Positions 1 through 8,687 are shown, numbered from the stretch's first letter. The stretch: DNA of 64,000 bases from Limnohabitans sp. Rim8 (GCA_945897465.1 CAMDFK010000019.1:1-64000), one strand, 5' to 3'. Program-made: numbers and translations. The notes: generated from the sequence alone by a model not told the origin.

Positions 1-132
1 GTGATGGAAATCAAACACCTTGATGCGCGACTTGGAGGTGGCGTATGTGCCGTAGTTCTCGAAAGAACAGGCCATTTCGCACTGCAAGCAGCCGGTACAT
101 TTGTCCGGATTGATGTGCAGGACTTTCTGCAT
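1..132 (-). CDS. 4Fe-4S ferredoxin, N-terminal 44 residues (partial)
   Basis: The gene runs off the left edge; 44 codons from an ATG at 132 are visible, preceded by a good ribosome site (CAGGAG). The peptide carries CTGCLQCEMAC, a CxxCxxCxxxC cluster-binding motif at about residues 13-23, followed by SFENYG. This motif style and the strongly conserved start MQKVLHINPDKC match, from memory, the small iron-sulfur subunit that accompanies tungsten aldehyde:ferredoxin oxidoreductase in Betaproteobacteria. The tungstate transporter tupBCA 1.3 kb away supports that. The role would be electron transfer from the oxidoreductase, whose large subunit should lie to the left, outside the window. Ferredoxin identity is firm; the AOR partner is inference. 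Confidence 0.75.
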   Translation of the reverse strand, partial: MQKVLHINPDKCTGCLQCEMACSFENYGTYATSKSRIKVFDFHH

Positions 133-231
133 GTGTGTCTCCTGTGAGGGGTAGGACTGTTCAAGTCCACGCTGATGAATCAGAATCCAAGGACCATTGT
201 TGGTGATTGCGCCTGCAAACCGATCCGGATT

Positions 232-252
232 AACCCTAGGTTTAACAGGGTT
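232..252. promoter_or_regulatory. Inverted repeat AACCCT-N9-AGGGTT in divergent promoter region
   Basis: A perfect 6-bp inverted repeat with a 9-bp spacer sits 35 bp before the start of the GAF/Fis regulator and 100 bp before the divergent ferredoxin. Its position suits an operator, perhaps for the regulator itself. No sigma-54 type promoter was found in this intergenic region. Function is inferred only from position and symmetry. Confidence 0.3.
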
Positions 253-286
253 GACGGAAAAATTCTCAGCTTGATACACATCTGAT

Positions 287-1411
287 ATGCCCCTGACTGC
301 CCACCACAGCGACCGCTTGCAACGGATAGAACAAGCCCGAGATTTGGTGTTTCAGGGCCAGTCCGAGGCACTAGGCAGCGGCCTGCCCTCCTGGATTGCC
401 CAGTCCTGGCAGCGCTGTCTGTCCATGGGCCTGCAACCGGGCCAGGCGGTGGGGTTTGACGCCATCTCGGCCCAGCACATGCGCCGGGTGCAAGAGGCCA
501 GCCGCCCCCTGGTGCAGGCGGCCCAGCCGGTGCTGGCCGAGCTGGCGCGGGCCATTGCCGATATTCGATATTTCGCCATCCTCACCAATGCCCAAGGCAT
601 CGTGGTCGACGTGCACGGACCGGTGGACCGGCAAGACCGCCGTGCCGCGGTGATTGCCCGCGTGGGCGTGGACCTGTCTGAAAAAGCCGTGGGCACCACC
701 GCGATCAGCGCCGCCCTGAACGAACTGCAGCCGGTGTGGTTGCACCGGGGCGAGCACTTTTTTCAGGACACAGGTATCTACAGCTGCGCTGGGGCACCCG
801 TGTTTGGCCCGGATGGACTGTGCGCGGGCATGCTGGACCTGACGGGCATCGAGACCACCGAGCGCCCGGCCCTCAAACACCTGGTGCGCCGCTCGGCCCG
901 CAGCATTGAAAACAGCTGGCTGCTCTCCACCGATCACGCCCTGGTCTTGCGCCTGAATTGGCCCGGCAACCAGCCCGGTGACGACAGCGATGGCCTGATC
1001 ACACTCGACCACAACGGCCAGATCGTGGGGGCCAACCCCACGGCGCGGCAAATGCTGTCCATGTCACCGGGAAGCGACGGCCAAATGCAGCACGTCAGCG
1101 AAGTGTTCGCCTCGCCCTGGGAAAACCTGTTCGATGCGGCCAGCCGCCAAGCCAATGCGCAAGAGTTGCCGCTGTGGTCGGGCTTGCGTTTGCAAACCCA
1201 AGCCCTGCGCCCGGGTGCCCGCCCCATGACGACACACAGCGCGAAGTCAGCAGATCGCGTGCCTGTGGCTGCCAAACCCCTCAAGGACGTGCAGACCGAG
1301 ATGATCCGCGAAGCCGTCCAGCAAGCGCGTGGCAACGTCGCCGAAGCCGCCCGCAGCCTGGGCATCAGCCGCGCCACGGTTTACCGCAAACTCGGCTTGC
1401 CCAAAAGCTGA
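287..1411 (+). CDS. GAF/Fis-type transcriptional regulator (AcoR-like, no AAA+ domain)
   Basis: 374-aa cytoplasmic regulator divergent from the ferredoxin. The N-terminal ~200 residues form a GAF-like sensor of the AcoR type (IAQSWQRC near residue 37; KAVGTTAISAAL near 130; YSCAGAPVFGPDG near 165). A short PAS-like stretch follows (ITLDHNGQIVGANPTARQML). The last ~45 residues are a Fis helix-turn-helix (EAARSLGISRATVYRKL). AcoR-family activators normally carry a sigma-54 ATPase between these parts; here no Walker A or GAFTGA motif is present, so sigma-54 activation is unlikely. It probably controls the adjacent aldehyde oxidation or tungsten genes. The gene converges on tupA with a 12-bp gap. 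Confidence 0.8.
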   Translation: MPLTAHHSDRLQRIEQARDLVFQGQSEALGSGLPSWIAQSWQRCLSMGLQPGQAVGFDAISAQHMRRVQEASRPLVQAAQPVLAELARAIADIRYFAILTNAQGIVVDVHGPVDRQDRRAAVIARVGVDLSEKAVGTTAISAALNELQPVWLHRGEHFFQDTGIYSCAGAPVFGPDGLCAGMLDLTGIETTERPALKHLVRRSARSIENSWLLSTDHALVLRLNWPGNQPGDDSDGLITLDHNGQIVGANPTARQMLSMSPGSDGQMQHVSEVFASPWENLFDAASRQANAQELPLWSGLRLQTQALRPGARPMTTHSAKSADRVPVAAKPLKDVQTEMIREAVQQARGNVAEAARSLGISRATVYRKLGLPKS

Positions 1412-1423
1412 TCCAGCCTGTGA

Positions 1424-2239
1424 TCACTTACCCGCGTTCGGGAAGAACAGCTGCTCCCCGCCGATTTTGTAGTCGGCAATCACGCCCTGACCAGCGGCCG
1501 AGGTGATCCAGTCCACGAACTTTTGCGCATCGGCCCGTTTCACGTGCGTATGCCTGGCGGGGTTGACCACCATCACGCCGTATTGGTTGAAAAGACGCTG
1601 GTCACCCTCCACCAAAATGGCCAAATCGGCGCGGTTTTTGAAGTTCAACCATGTAGCGCGGTCGGCCATGACATAGGCACCTGACGAAGCCGCGATGTTC
1701 AAAGCCGGGCCCATGCCGCAGCCGCACTCTTTGTAGCCACTGCCTTTTTTGTCAGCCAAGTTGGCCATCTTCCAAAAACGCAATTCGGCCGCGTGTGTGC
1801 CGCTTTTGTCGCCGCGTGAGACAAAAGCTGCGCCGCCTGCCGACAGTTTGGCCAAAGCCGCCACAATGTCTTTGCCTTTCACACCGGCCGGGTCTGCTTT
1901 GGGGCCAATCAACACAAAGTCGTTGTACATCACAGGCAAGCGCTGGATGCCAAAGCCATCGGCGACAAACTTGTCTTCGGCCACCTGGTCGTGCACAAAC
2001 ACCACATCGGCGTCACCGCGCCGCGCCATGTCCAGCGCCTGGCCCGTGCCCAGGGCCACCACTTTCACATCCAGCCCGCTGGCTTTTTTGAATGCTGGCA
2101 AGAGGTGCGTAAACAAGCCCGATTGCTCGGTCGAGGTGGTGGAGGACATCACAATCGACTGGGCTTGTGCCCACACCGAGGTGGTGGCCAAAACCGCACA
2201 CACCAAGGCGCGACGGGTCTTAGAAGATGGAAAGGTCAT
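1424..2239 (-). CDS. tupA: Tungstate ABC transporter, periplasmic binding protein
   Basis: 271-aa secreted binding protein that captures tungstate in the periplasm. Residues 1-27 are a signal peptide ending AQAQS. The mature start MSSTTSTEQSGLF is the oxyanion-binding signature of the TupA family, and a second family segment, GCGMGPALNIA...YVMADRATW, lies at about residues 172-200. It is the last gene of the tupB-tupC-tupA operon: its ATG overlaps the tupC stop (ATGA). The neighbouring ferredoxin makes tungstate more likely than molybdate as ligand. Some TupA relatives bind both, so ligand choice is inferred from motif and context. Confidence 0.9.
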   Translation of the reverse strand: MTFPSSKTRRALVCAVLATTSVWAQAQSIVMSSTTSTEQSGLFTHLLPAFKKASGLDVKVVALGTGQALDMARRGDADVVFVHDQVAEDKFVADGFGIQRLPVMYNDFVLIGPKADPAGVKGKDIVAALAKLSAGGAAFVSRGDKSGTHAAELRFWKMANLADKKGSGYKECGCGMGPALNIAASSGAYVMADRATWLNFKNRADLAILVEGDQRLFNQYGVMVVNPARHTHVKRADAQKFVDWITSAAGQGVIADYKIGGEQLFFPNAGK

Positions 2240-2958
2240 GAAAGCTCGCCTTGAACAAAAGCATGAGCTGCCGGGCTGTGTGCAGCCAGCAGGTCGGGGT
2301 TGAAAAAATCGTCCAGGGGCAAGTCGGCCATGACTTGACCGAACTCCAGATAAATGACTCGGGTGGCCAAGCGCTTGACTTGGCCCAAGTTGTGGCTGGC
2401 CCAGACCAGAGTCAGCGGGCGCTCCTGGCGACAGGCAAAGTCAGCCATCAGGGCTTCGACTTCGCGTTTGGCGTGCGGGTCCAGGCTGGCTGTGGGTTCG
2501 TCCAGCAGCAGCACATCGGGCTGTCGTGCCCAGGCGCGGGCCAAGGCCAGGCGCTGCTGCTGCCCGCTGGACAATTGGCGTCCGTTTTGCCGCGCCACAG
2601 ACAACAAACCCACACGCTCCAAGGCTTGCAGCGCCAGCGCCTTGGCAGCGTCCCAAGACAGGCCGCGTGTGCGGTCCAGCCACAAAGCCAGCGCCACGTT
2701 GTTCAAGGCCGACAGACGCAACAAATGCGGCCTTTGGAACAGCATGGCCTGGCGCACTCCCGGCACTTGTTGCACCCGGCCCTGCGTGGGCGGCACCAGC
2801 CCATGTAAGGTGCGCAGCAAGGTGCTTTTGCCCGAGCCATTGGCCCCCACCAGCGCCACGCGCTCACCCACCTCGATGCGCAAGCTCACGCCCGTCAAGG
2901 CCGCTTGCGCCCCCAACTGCACACTCACCGCTTCCAAGCCGATCTGCGCGGCGCTCAT
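2236..2958 (-). CDS. tupC: Tungstate ABC transporter, ATP-binding protein
   Basis: 240-aa ATPase energising tungstate uptake. Walker A is GANGSGKS (residues 38-45), the Q-loop glutamine is near 75, the signature is LSSGQ (129-133), and Walker B is VLLLDEP (149-155). The length equals a single nucleotide-binding domain; there is no C-terminal TOBE or MOP regulatory domain, unlike ModC. Both ends overlap neighbours by 4 bp (ATGA), so translation is coupled to tupB and tupA. Confidence 0.9.
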   Translation of the reverse strand: MSAAQIGLEAVSVQLGAQAALTGVSLRIEVGERVALVGANGSGKSTLLRTLHGLVPPTQGRVQQVPGVRQAMLFQRPHLLRLSALNNVALALWLDRTRGLSWDAAKALALQALERVGLLSVARQNGRQLSSGQQQRLALARAWARQPDVLLLDEPTASLDPHAKREVEALMADFACRQERPLTLVWASHNLGQVKRLATRVIYLEFGQVMADLPLDDFFNPDLLAAHSPAAHAFVQGELS

Positions 2959-3698
2959 GGCTGCACCCCCAGGGTTCTGCCCTCGGGCGCGGGCCGCGTG
3001 TTGCGCCGCTCACCCCACAGGCGCAGCCCCGTCACCAGCGCATTGAGCAGCAGCACCACCGCCAACAAAACCATGCCCAACCCCAGCGCCAGCGGCAAAT
3101 CGCCTTTGCTGGTCTCCAAAGCAATGGCCGTGGTCATGACCCGCGTGAAGCCGTCGATGTTGCCGCCCACGATCATCACCGCGCCCACCTCAGAAATAGC
3201 GCGGCCAAAAGCGGTCACGCCAATGGTGAGCAAGGCGAGGCGTTCGTCCCAGGCCAGCAACAAGCTGCGCACCCAAGGCCCTGCGCCGAGCGATGCCCAC
3301 TGCTCGCCATACTGGCGCTCCACGTCTTCGACCACCTGGCGCGTGAGCGCGGCCACCACCGGCACCACCAAAATGAACTGGGCTAACACCATCGCCTTAA
3401 AGCTGAACATCCAGCCCAAAAAGCCCAAAGGCCCGGTGCGCGAGAGCAACAAATACACCACCAAGCCCACCACCACCGATGGCAGCGCCAGCAAAGTGTT
3501 CAAACCTACAAGCACAGCACCCCGCCCCCGAAAACGCGAGACTGCCAGCCAAGCCCCCAATGCCACACCCACGCCATAGGCCAGCAGGCAGGCCGTGGCA
3601 CTGACGGCCAAGGAACGGGTGACCACCACCCACAGGGCAGGATCGAAAGAAGTGACGAGGTTCAGCGCCGTCAGGACGCTGTCGGTGAAGGTGTTCAT
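2955..3698 (-). CDS. tupB: Tungstate ABC transporter, permease
   Basis: 247-aa inner-membrane permease, first gene of tupBCA. About six hydrophobic segments are visible, and the EAA-like cytoplasmic loop reads EQWASLGAGPWVRSLLLAWDE (around residue 135). The family segment FGRAISEVGAVMIVGGNI near residue 163 is typical of Tup/Mod-type permeases. The gene reads away from the TRAP terminator at 3822-3850. No ModE-type palindrome was recognised in its 120-bp leader. Confidence 0.88.
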   Translation of the reverse strand: MNTFTDSVLTALNLVTSFDPALWVVVTRSLAVSATACLLAYGVGVALGAWLAVSRFRGRGAVLVGLNTLLALPSVVVGLVVYLLLSRTGPLGFLGWMFSFKAMVLAQFILVVPVVAALTRQVVEDVERQYGEQWASLGAGPWVRSLLLAWDERLALLTIGVTAFGRAISEVGAVMIVGGNIDGFTRVMTTAIALETSKGDLPLALGLGMVLLAVVLLLNALVTGLRLWGERRNTRPAPEGRTLGVQP

Positions 3699-3821
3699 AC
3701 AGCGCCATAGATGCTAAGGGACATGTACCGGCCCATGCATCAGGGGTGTCCACTATGAACAAGTTTGCATAGGCCGCACCCGCACCATCATGATGACTTG
3801 ACAACCAAAACGGGCATCCAC

Positions 3822-3850
3822 AAAAAAACCCGGAGATCCGGGTTTTTTTT
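3822..3850. terminator. Intrinsic terminator downstream of the TRAP dctQM genes
   Basis: CCCGGA-GA-TCCGGG stem (3829-3842) flanked by A7 on the left and T8 on the right, so it would work in both directions. It lies 20 bp beyond the stop of the large TRAP permease and upstream of tupB. Confidence 0.85.
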
Positions 3851-3869
3851 GTGATGTGGGTCGACCGAC

Positions 3870-5660
3870 TTATGGCTTGTTGGCCTTCATGTCAGCTTCA
3901 AGCGCCTTGGCTGGGTCATCCTCAGTCGCCTCCTCACTTTCGGGCTTGAGTTCGTCGGCTTGTTCGTCCTGAGACTGGTTTTCAGCCTCAAGCATCTGCT
4001 CCAAAGCCGCGTCTGCATCAATTTTGACGCCCTCTTGGATACCCCCGGTCACCAAGTTCGGGAAAGCAATGATGCTCGCCACCATGATCAACTGGAGCAC
4101 GATGAAAGCAATCGAGCCCTTGTAGATCTCTGTGGTTTTGACCGCAGGGATGTTCTCGCCCGTGATGCGGTCTTTGTAATCGTTCTTGGGTGCGACACTG
4201 CGCAAATAGAACAAAGCAAAACCAAAGGGCGGTGTCAAGAACGAGGTCTGCAGGTTCATCGCCACAATCACACCAAACCAAATCATGGCCTGATCAGCGG
4301 TCATGCCGGGCACCATGCCGGGCAAGATCTTCTCGGCCACGGGGGCCAAAATGGGGATGACGATGAAGGCGATTTCAAAGAAATCGATGAACATGCCCAA
4401 AATGAAGATCAAGATGTTCACCACGATCAAGAAACCGATCGCGCCCCCGGGCATGTCCAGGAACAGATGCTCCACCCAGATGTGGCCATCGGCCGCGTTG
4501 AAGGTGAAGCTGAAGACGGTGGAGCCAATGAGGATGAACAACACAAACGAAGCGAGTTTGGCCGTGTTCTCCAAGGCCTGATTCATCAAAGGCATGCTCA
4601 AACGGCGTTTACCAATGGCCAGAATCAAGGCACCCAAAGCCCCCATGGCACCGCCTTCGGTGGGCGTGGCCACACCGAGGAAGATGGTGCCCAACACCAA
4701 GAAGATCAAAATCAGCGGCGGCATCAGGACAAAGGTCACTTGCTCGGCCAACTTGGACAACAAGCCCATGCCCGTCACCCGATTGACAATGGCCAGTGAC
4801 AAGGCCACCAAAGAAGCCACTGTCATCGACATGATCACGACCTCGTCTGACGGGGCCGCTTGCGTGCGCTCGAGCCAGGCCATCATCACGCTGTCGTGAG
4901 ACATCGCCCAAGCATAGCCCACCACCGTACACAAGATCAACAAAACCATCAGCGACACGTGGCCGGATTTGCCATTGGCTTCGCGGTAGATGCGTGCCTC
5001 AGGCGGCAAGGCAGGCACCATGGCCGGCTTGAAAATCGCCACCAACACAATGAACAGCACATACAAACCCACCAGCAGCAAGCCAGGCAACAATGCGCCG
5101 GCATACATGTCGCCCACCGAGCGTCCTAACTGGTCAGCCAGCACAATCAACACCAAAGAAGGCGGAATGGCCTGCGCCAAAGTGCCTGAGGCCGTGATGG
5201 CCCCGGTGGCGATCACCCGGCTGTAGCCGTAGCGCAACATGATGGGCAAAGAAATCAAGCCCATAGAGATGACCGCAGCTGCCACCACACCCGTGGTGGC
5301 GGCCAGCAGGGCCCCCACCAAAATCACCGCAATGGCCACGCCGCCGCGCACCGGACCGAACACCTGACCCACGGTTTCCAGCAAGTCCTCGGCCATGCCT
5401 GATTTCTGCAAAATGATGCCCATGAAGGTGAAAAACGGAATGGCCAGCAAGGTGTCGTTTTGCATGATGCCGAAAATTCGCAGAGGCAAAGCTTGGAACA
5501 GAGAAGGCGGGAACAACCCAGCCTCCATGCCGATGTAGCCAAAACCCAAACCACAAGCGGCCAAAGCAAAGGCCACCGGGAAACCGGTCAGCAGCAGCAC
5601 CAACAAGCCGCCAAACATGATGGGCACAAAGTTTTGTGCCAGAAAAGTCGCTTCCATCAA
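3870..5660 (-). CDS. TRAP transporter large permease (DctM-type), long form with acidic tail
   Basis: 596-aa multi-spanning permease of a sodium-coupled TRAP importer. Family landmarks include LLAIPFFTFMG near residue 72, TASGTLAQAIPPS near 157 and ATPTEGGAMGALGALI near 330. A typical DctM is about 425 aa. This is the longer subclass, with an enlarged central loop and a C-terminal tail of about 50 strongly acidic residues after the last membrane segment (from DADAALEQML onward). It overlaps the small permease gene by 4 bp. The substrate should be the ligand of the TakP-like protein encoded at 7608-8687. Confidence 0.88.
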   Translation of the reverse strand: MMEATFLAQNFVPIMFGGLLVLLLTGFPVAFALAACGLGFGYIGMEAGLFPPSLFQALPLRIFGIMQNDTLLAIPFFTFMGIILQKSGMAEDLLETVGQVFGPVRGGVAIAVILVGALLAATTGVVAAAVISMGLISLPIMLRYGYSRVIATGAITASGTLAQAIPPSLVLIVLADQLGRSVGDMYAGALLPGLLLVGLYVLFIVLVAIFKPAMVPALPPEARIYREANGKSGHVSLMVLLILCTVVGYAWAMSHDSVMMAWLERTQAAPSDEVVIMSMTVASLVALSLAIVNRVTGMGLLSKLAEQVTFVLMPPLILIFLVLGTIFLGVATPTEGGAMGALGALILAIGKRRLSMPLMNQALENTAKLASFVLFILIGSTVFSFTFNAADGHIWVEHLFLDMPGGAIGFLIVVNILIFILGMFIDFFEIAFIVIPILAPVAEKILPGMVPGMTADQAMIWFGVIVAMNLQTSFLTPPFGFALFYLRSVAPKNDYKDRITGENIPAVKTTEIYKGSIAFIVLQLIMVASIIAFPNLVTGGIQEGVKIDADAALEQMLEAENQSQDEQADELKPESEEATEDDPAKALEADMKANKP

Positions 5661-6259
5661 CGTGCTCCCTGCGCTTGTTCTTGCGCCAGTTTTTCCAATG
5701 CCAGCAATTCTTTTTGCTCGTCTGACATGGCGTCTTCAGACGACAAGACATCTTCACCTTGCCCAAACAAAAAGGCCAAACGCTTGATCAACTCCGACAC
5801 GCCTTGCAGCATCAGCAAGGCAAAGCCCGCGGGCACGAGTGCATACACAGGCCAACGGATCAAGCCACCGGCATTGGAAGACATTTCACCTGTGTTGTAG
5901 GCCTGAATGAACAGTGGCCAAGAGAGGTAAATGCAAATGAAACAAAAGGGAAACAAAGCCAGAACGATGCCCCCCACGTCAATCCAGTTGCGTGTGCGTG
6001 GGCTGAGCATGCCGGAGATGAAGTCGATGCGCACATGCGAGTTTTTGAGCAGGCCATATCCGGCCCCCAACAAAAACACGGCCGCAAACAGGTACCACTG
6101 GATCTCCAGCAAAGCATTGGAGCTCTGATCAAACGCTTTGCGAACAATGGCATTGCCTGCACTGATCAAGGTGGTGGCCAAAATCAACCAGGTGGTGAAG
6201 AAACCCACGCTTTGATTCAAACGGTCAATGCCCCGCGAAATCATCAAGAAAAAAGACAT
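5657..6259 (-). CDS. TRAP transporter small permease (DctQ-type)
   Basis: 200-aa membrane protein with four hydrophobic segments in the DctQ pattern; the conserved core reads ALLEIQWYLFAAVFLLGAGYGL around residues 48-70. The C-terminus is a charged cytoplasmic tail (DEQKELLALEKLAQEQ). It pairs with the large permease through an ATGA overlap. The matching substrate-binding gene is separated from it by the regulator gene at 6397-7512. Confidence 0.85.
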   Translation of the reverse strand: MSFFLMISRGIDRLNQSVGFFTTWLILATTLISAGNAIVRKAFDQSSNALLEIQWYLFAAVFLLGAGYGLLKNSHVRIDFISGMLSPRTRNWIDVGGIVLALFPFCFICIYLSWPLFIQAYNTGEMSSNAGGLIRWPVYALVPAGFALLMLQGVSELIKRLAFLFGQGEDVLSSEDAMSDEQKELLALEKLAQEQAQGAR

Positions 6260-6383
6260 CTTGTCCTCCAGAAATCTGGCCCAATTGTAAGTCTGCGTTA
6301 ACCTGCCGCGGCTCTTTCACGGGAGTGCGTGGGGTTGATATTTTTATCAGCGCTCATGAACGCTTTTCAAAACCGCCCAGTTC

Positions 6384-6397
6384 AAGGGTTAACCCTT
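6384..6397. promoter_or_regulatory. Perfect 14-bp palindrome AAGGGTTAACCCTT upstream of dctQ
   Basis: The palindrome touches the stop codon of the ModE-like regulator and lies 125 bp before the small TRAP permease. There is no T-run, so it does not look like a terminator. Its half-sites (AGGGTT/AACCCT) equal those at 232-252 in the opposite arrangement. An operator role is a guess. Confidence 0.3.
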
Positions 6398-7512
6398 TAA
6401 CCTGTCCGCTGTGACTTGAAACGCCACCAGGGCAACATGCTGCGCAAGGACTGGACCTGACCGCTGTCGTTGTGGGTGGTGTACCCGGCCATGGTTTGCA
6501 AACCCGCCAACCAAGCGGGGGCGCCGAGCAAAGCCCGCAGTTGTTTGACGGGTTCGCTGTCGAGGGCCGGCGCCAGGCACACCAGCCAATAGCGCTCGGG
6601 GTACAAGGGCACAAAATCGAGTCCATGCGTGGCCGCCGCACTGGCGATGCCCAAGCCTGCGTCGGCCTGACCGGCGGCGATGCAGGCGGCCACTGCGGTG
6701 TGCGAATTTTCTTCATGCGCATAACCCATCAGGTCCGATGCCACCAAGCCCAAGCCTTCCAAGCACTGGTCCAGCAGCAGGCGCGTGCCCGTGCCAGGAC
6801 TGCGGTTGACATAGCGCACCTTCGCACGGGCCACATCCACCAAGCTTTGCAAGCGCCAAGGATTGCCTGCGGCCACCATCAAACCTTGCTCGCGCGTGGC
6901 AAAACCGATGAGCTTGTGCTGGCCGGGCTTGAGCAGTGGTTTGTAAGTGCGGGCCACCAAGGAATTTGCATCGGGCTGCCACGGCGCATGAAAACCGGCC
7001 ACATGGCATCTGCCCTCGTTGAGAGCGCGGATGGCATCCACGCTGCCGCAAAAGCGCAGGTCCAAATGCAAAGACTGGGTAGCAGCTGTCTCGCGCAGCA
7101 TCACCAGCGCATCGTCATGGCTGGCATAAATGGCCAAGGCTTGGTGTGCGGGGTCAAAGGCCACCGCAAAGGTTTTTTCCAACTCGGCCTGCAAGGCGCT
7201 GATTTGCGGGGCCAAGCGGGCCTGCGCTTGGCGCTCTGCCCACAGGAGCTTGTCGGCAAAACCGGTCAGCCGAGCGGGTTGACCTTTTTCCCAGACGATG
7301 AGGGCTTGCCCCAGGCCTTGCTCCCAGCGTTTGAGTTCGCCCCAGACATGGCGGTAAGACAAACCGACACTCTTGGCAGCAGCGGCTATTGAACCCGACT
7401 GCCGCACCGCTTGGAGCAAGTCCATCAGCGGGTTGCGCAAAGGGCTTTGGCGGTTACGCCTTGTTTCTTGACCCGGTGGGGCCAAATGGTAAGAGAAATC
7501 AATGTGCTGCAT
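6397..7512 (-). CDS. ModE-type HTH regulator with periplasmic-binding-like effector domain
   Basis: 371-aa transcription factor. Residues ~25-95 form the winged helix of the ModE/LysR class (MDLLQAVRQSGSIAAAAKSVGLSYRHVWGELKRWE, quoted here in part). The remainder is a periplasmic-binding-protein-like sensor (RYVNRSPGTGTRLLLDQ near residue 222; AACIAAGQADAGLGIAS near 267), the architecture often called PBP-like in molybdate and formate regulons. There is no MOP/TOBE metal domain, so a direct oxyanion ligand is not assured. It lies inside the TRAP locus, between the binding protein and the permeases, all on one strand, and may respond to the TRAP substrate or to tungstate. Confidence 0.75.
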   Translation of the reverse strand: MQHIDFSYHLAPPGQETRRNRQSPLRNPLMDLLQAVRQSGSIAAAAKSVGLSYRHVWGELKRWEQGLGQALIVWEKGQPARLTGFADKLLWAERQAQARLAPQISALQAELEKTFAVAFDPAHQALAIYASHDDALVMLRETAATQSLHLDLRFCGSVDAIRALNEGRCHVAGFHAPWQPDANSLVARTYKPLLKPGQHKLIGFATREQGLMVAAGNPWRLQSLVDVARAKVRYVNRSPGTGTRLLLDQCLEGLGLVASDLMGYAHEENSHTAVAACIAAGQADAGLGIASAAATHGLDFVPLYPERYWLVCLAPALDSEPVKQLRALLGAPAWLAGLQTMAGYTTHNDSGQVQSLRSMLPWWRFKSQRTG

Positions 7513-7551
7513 GGCCGCCAGTTTGCCTCATGCGCCCGCTCACAGCCGGTC

Positions 7552-7584
7552 CAAAAAAACAAAAGGCCCCGAAGGGCCTTTTGT
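7552..7584 (-). terminator. Intrinsic terminator after TRAP binding-protein gene
   Basis: An 11-bp perfect stem ACAAAAGGCCC/GGGCCTTTTGT with a 4-base loop (7559-7584), followed on the minus strand by a run of seven T (7553-7559). It stands between the binding-protein stop and the regulator start, so the regulator and permeases probably rely on another promoter or on read-through. Confidence 0.85.
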
Positions 7585-7607
7585 GATGCACGCAATAGAG
7601 GGCTGAA

Positions 7608-8687
7608 TTACAGCTTGGCCGATTGCATGTACTGGTCAAAACGCGCTTCGGTGAAGCGGAACCACTGGTTGGCATCTTTGCGGAAAGCCGCATAGTCACC
7701 ATAGATTTTTTTCCAACCTGGGTTTTTCTCACCAATTTCAGCGTAAAGCGCCATGGACTGCTTGAAAGCGGCATCCATCATGTCTTTGGGGAACGGGAAC
7801 AACTTGGCGCCGCCGGCCACCAGCGTCTTGAGCGCTGCAGAGTTGCGAGCGTCATAACGAGCCTGCATGTCGGTGGCTGCAAAGCTGGCTGCGGCCTCGA
7901 TGATCGCCTTGTACTCGTTGGACAGGCTGTCGTAAGCCTTCTTGTTGACGTGCAAGTCGAGCTGAGGACCACCCTCCCACCAGCCTGGGTAGGCGTAGTT
8001 TTTGGCCACTTTGTAGAAACCGAGCTTCAGATCGTCGTAAGGACCGACCCACTCGGCGGCGTCGATAGTGCCTTTTTCCAAGGCTTGGTAAATCTCGCCA
8101 CCGGGGATGTTTTGGGGCACACCACCGATGCGCTCGACCACTTTGCCGGCGAAGCCGCCCACGCGGAATTTGGTGCCCTTGAACTCGGCCAAAGACTTGA
8201 TGGGCTTGCGGAACCAGCCACCCATTTGAGCACCTGTGTTGCCCATCACGAAGTTGACGATGTTATAGTTGTTGTAGTGCTCGCGCATGAGTTTCATGCC
8301 GTTGCCATGGTGCATCCAAGCCGTCATTTGGCGGCTGTTCAAACCGAAAGGAATGGCGCAGCCCAAGGCAAACACTTCGTCCTTACCGAAGTAGTAGTAA
8401 GGCGCGGTGTTGGACATTTCCACGGTACCGTCTTTGGTGGCATCGATGGTGCCGAAAGCGGGCACCAATTCACCGGCCGCATGGGTGGTGATCTCGAATT
8501 TGCCGCCGGTCATTTCCTTGACCTTGGCTGCGAACACATCGTTCACACCAAACAAAGTGTCCAGCGCCTTGGGGAAGCTGGATGTCAGACGCCAGCGCAA
8601 AGCGGCTTGAGCGTGAACGGCAGGTGCAGCACCCGCAGCCAAAATACCGGCAATGCCAGCGTTCTTAATAACGGAACGACGATCCAT
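7608..8687 (-). CDS. TRAP transporter substrate-binding protein (TakP-like, 2-oxo/hydroxy acid type)
   Basis: 359-aa periplasmic receptor. The N-terminus MDRRSVIKNAGIAGILAAGAAPAVHAQA has a twin-arginine-like start and an AxA cleavage site. LTSSFPKALDTLFG (about residues 35-48) and YPGWWEGGPQLDLHVN (about 212-227) match the DctP subgroup represented by Rhodobacter TakP, which binds pyruvate and other 2-oxo acids with a cation. The aromatic/acidic WWEGGPQ segment is the ligand-contact region in that subgroup. A TGGAG ribosome site precedes the ATG. It should feed the permeases at 3870-6259. Confidence 0.88.
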   Translation of the reverse strand: MDRRSVIKNAGIAGILAAGAAPAVHAQAALRWRLTSSFPKALDTLFGVNDVFAAKVKEMTGGKFEITTHAAGELVPAFGTIDATKDGTVEMSNTAPYYYFGKDEVFALGCAIPFGLNSRQMTAWMHHGNGMKLMREHYNNYNIVNFVMGNTGAQMGGWFRKPIKSLAEFKGTKFRVGGFAGKVVERIGGVPQNIPGGEIYQALEKGTIDAAEWVGPYDDLKLGFYKVAKNYAYPGWWEGGPQLDLHVNKKAYDSLSNEYKAIIEAAASFAATDMQARYDARNSAALKTLVAGGAKLFPFPKDMMDAAFKQSMALYAEIGEKNPGWKKIYGDYAAFRKDANQWFRFTEARFDQYMQSAKL

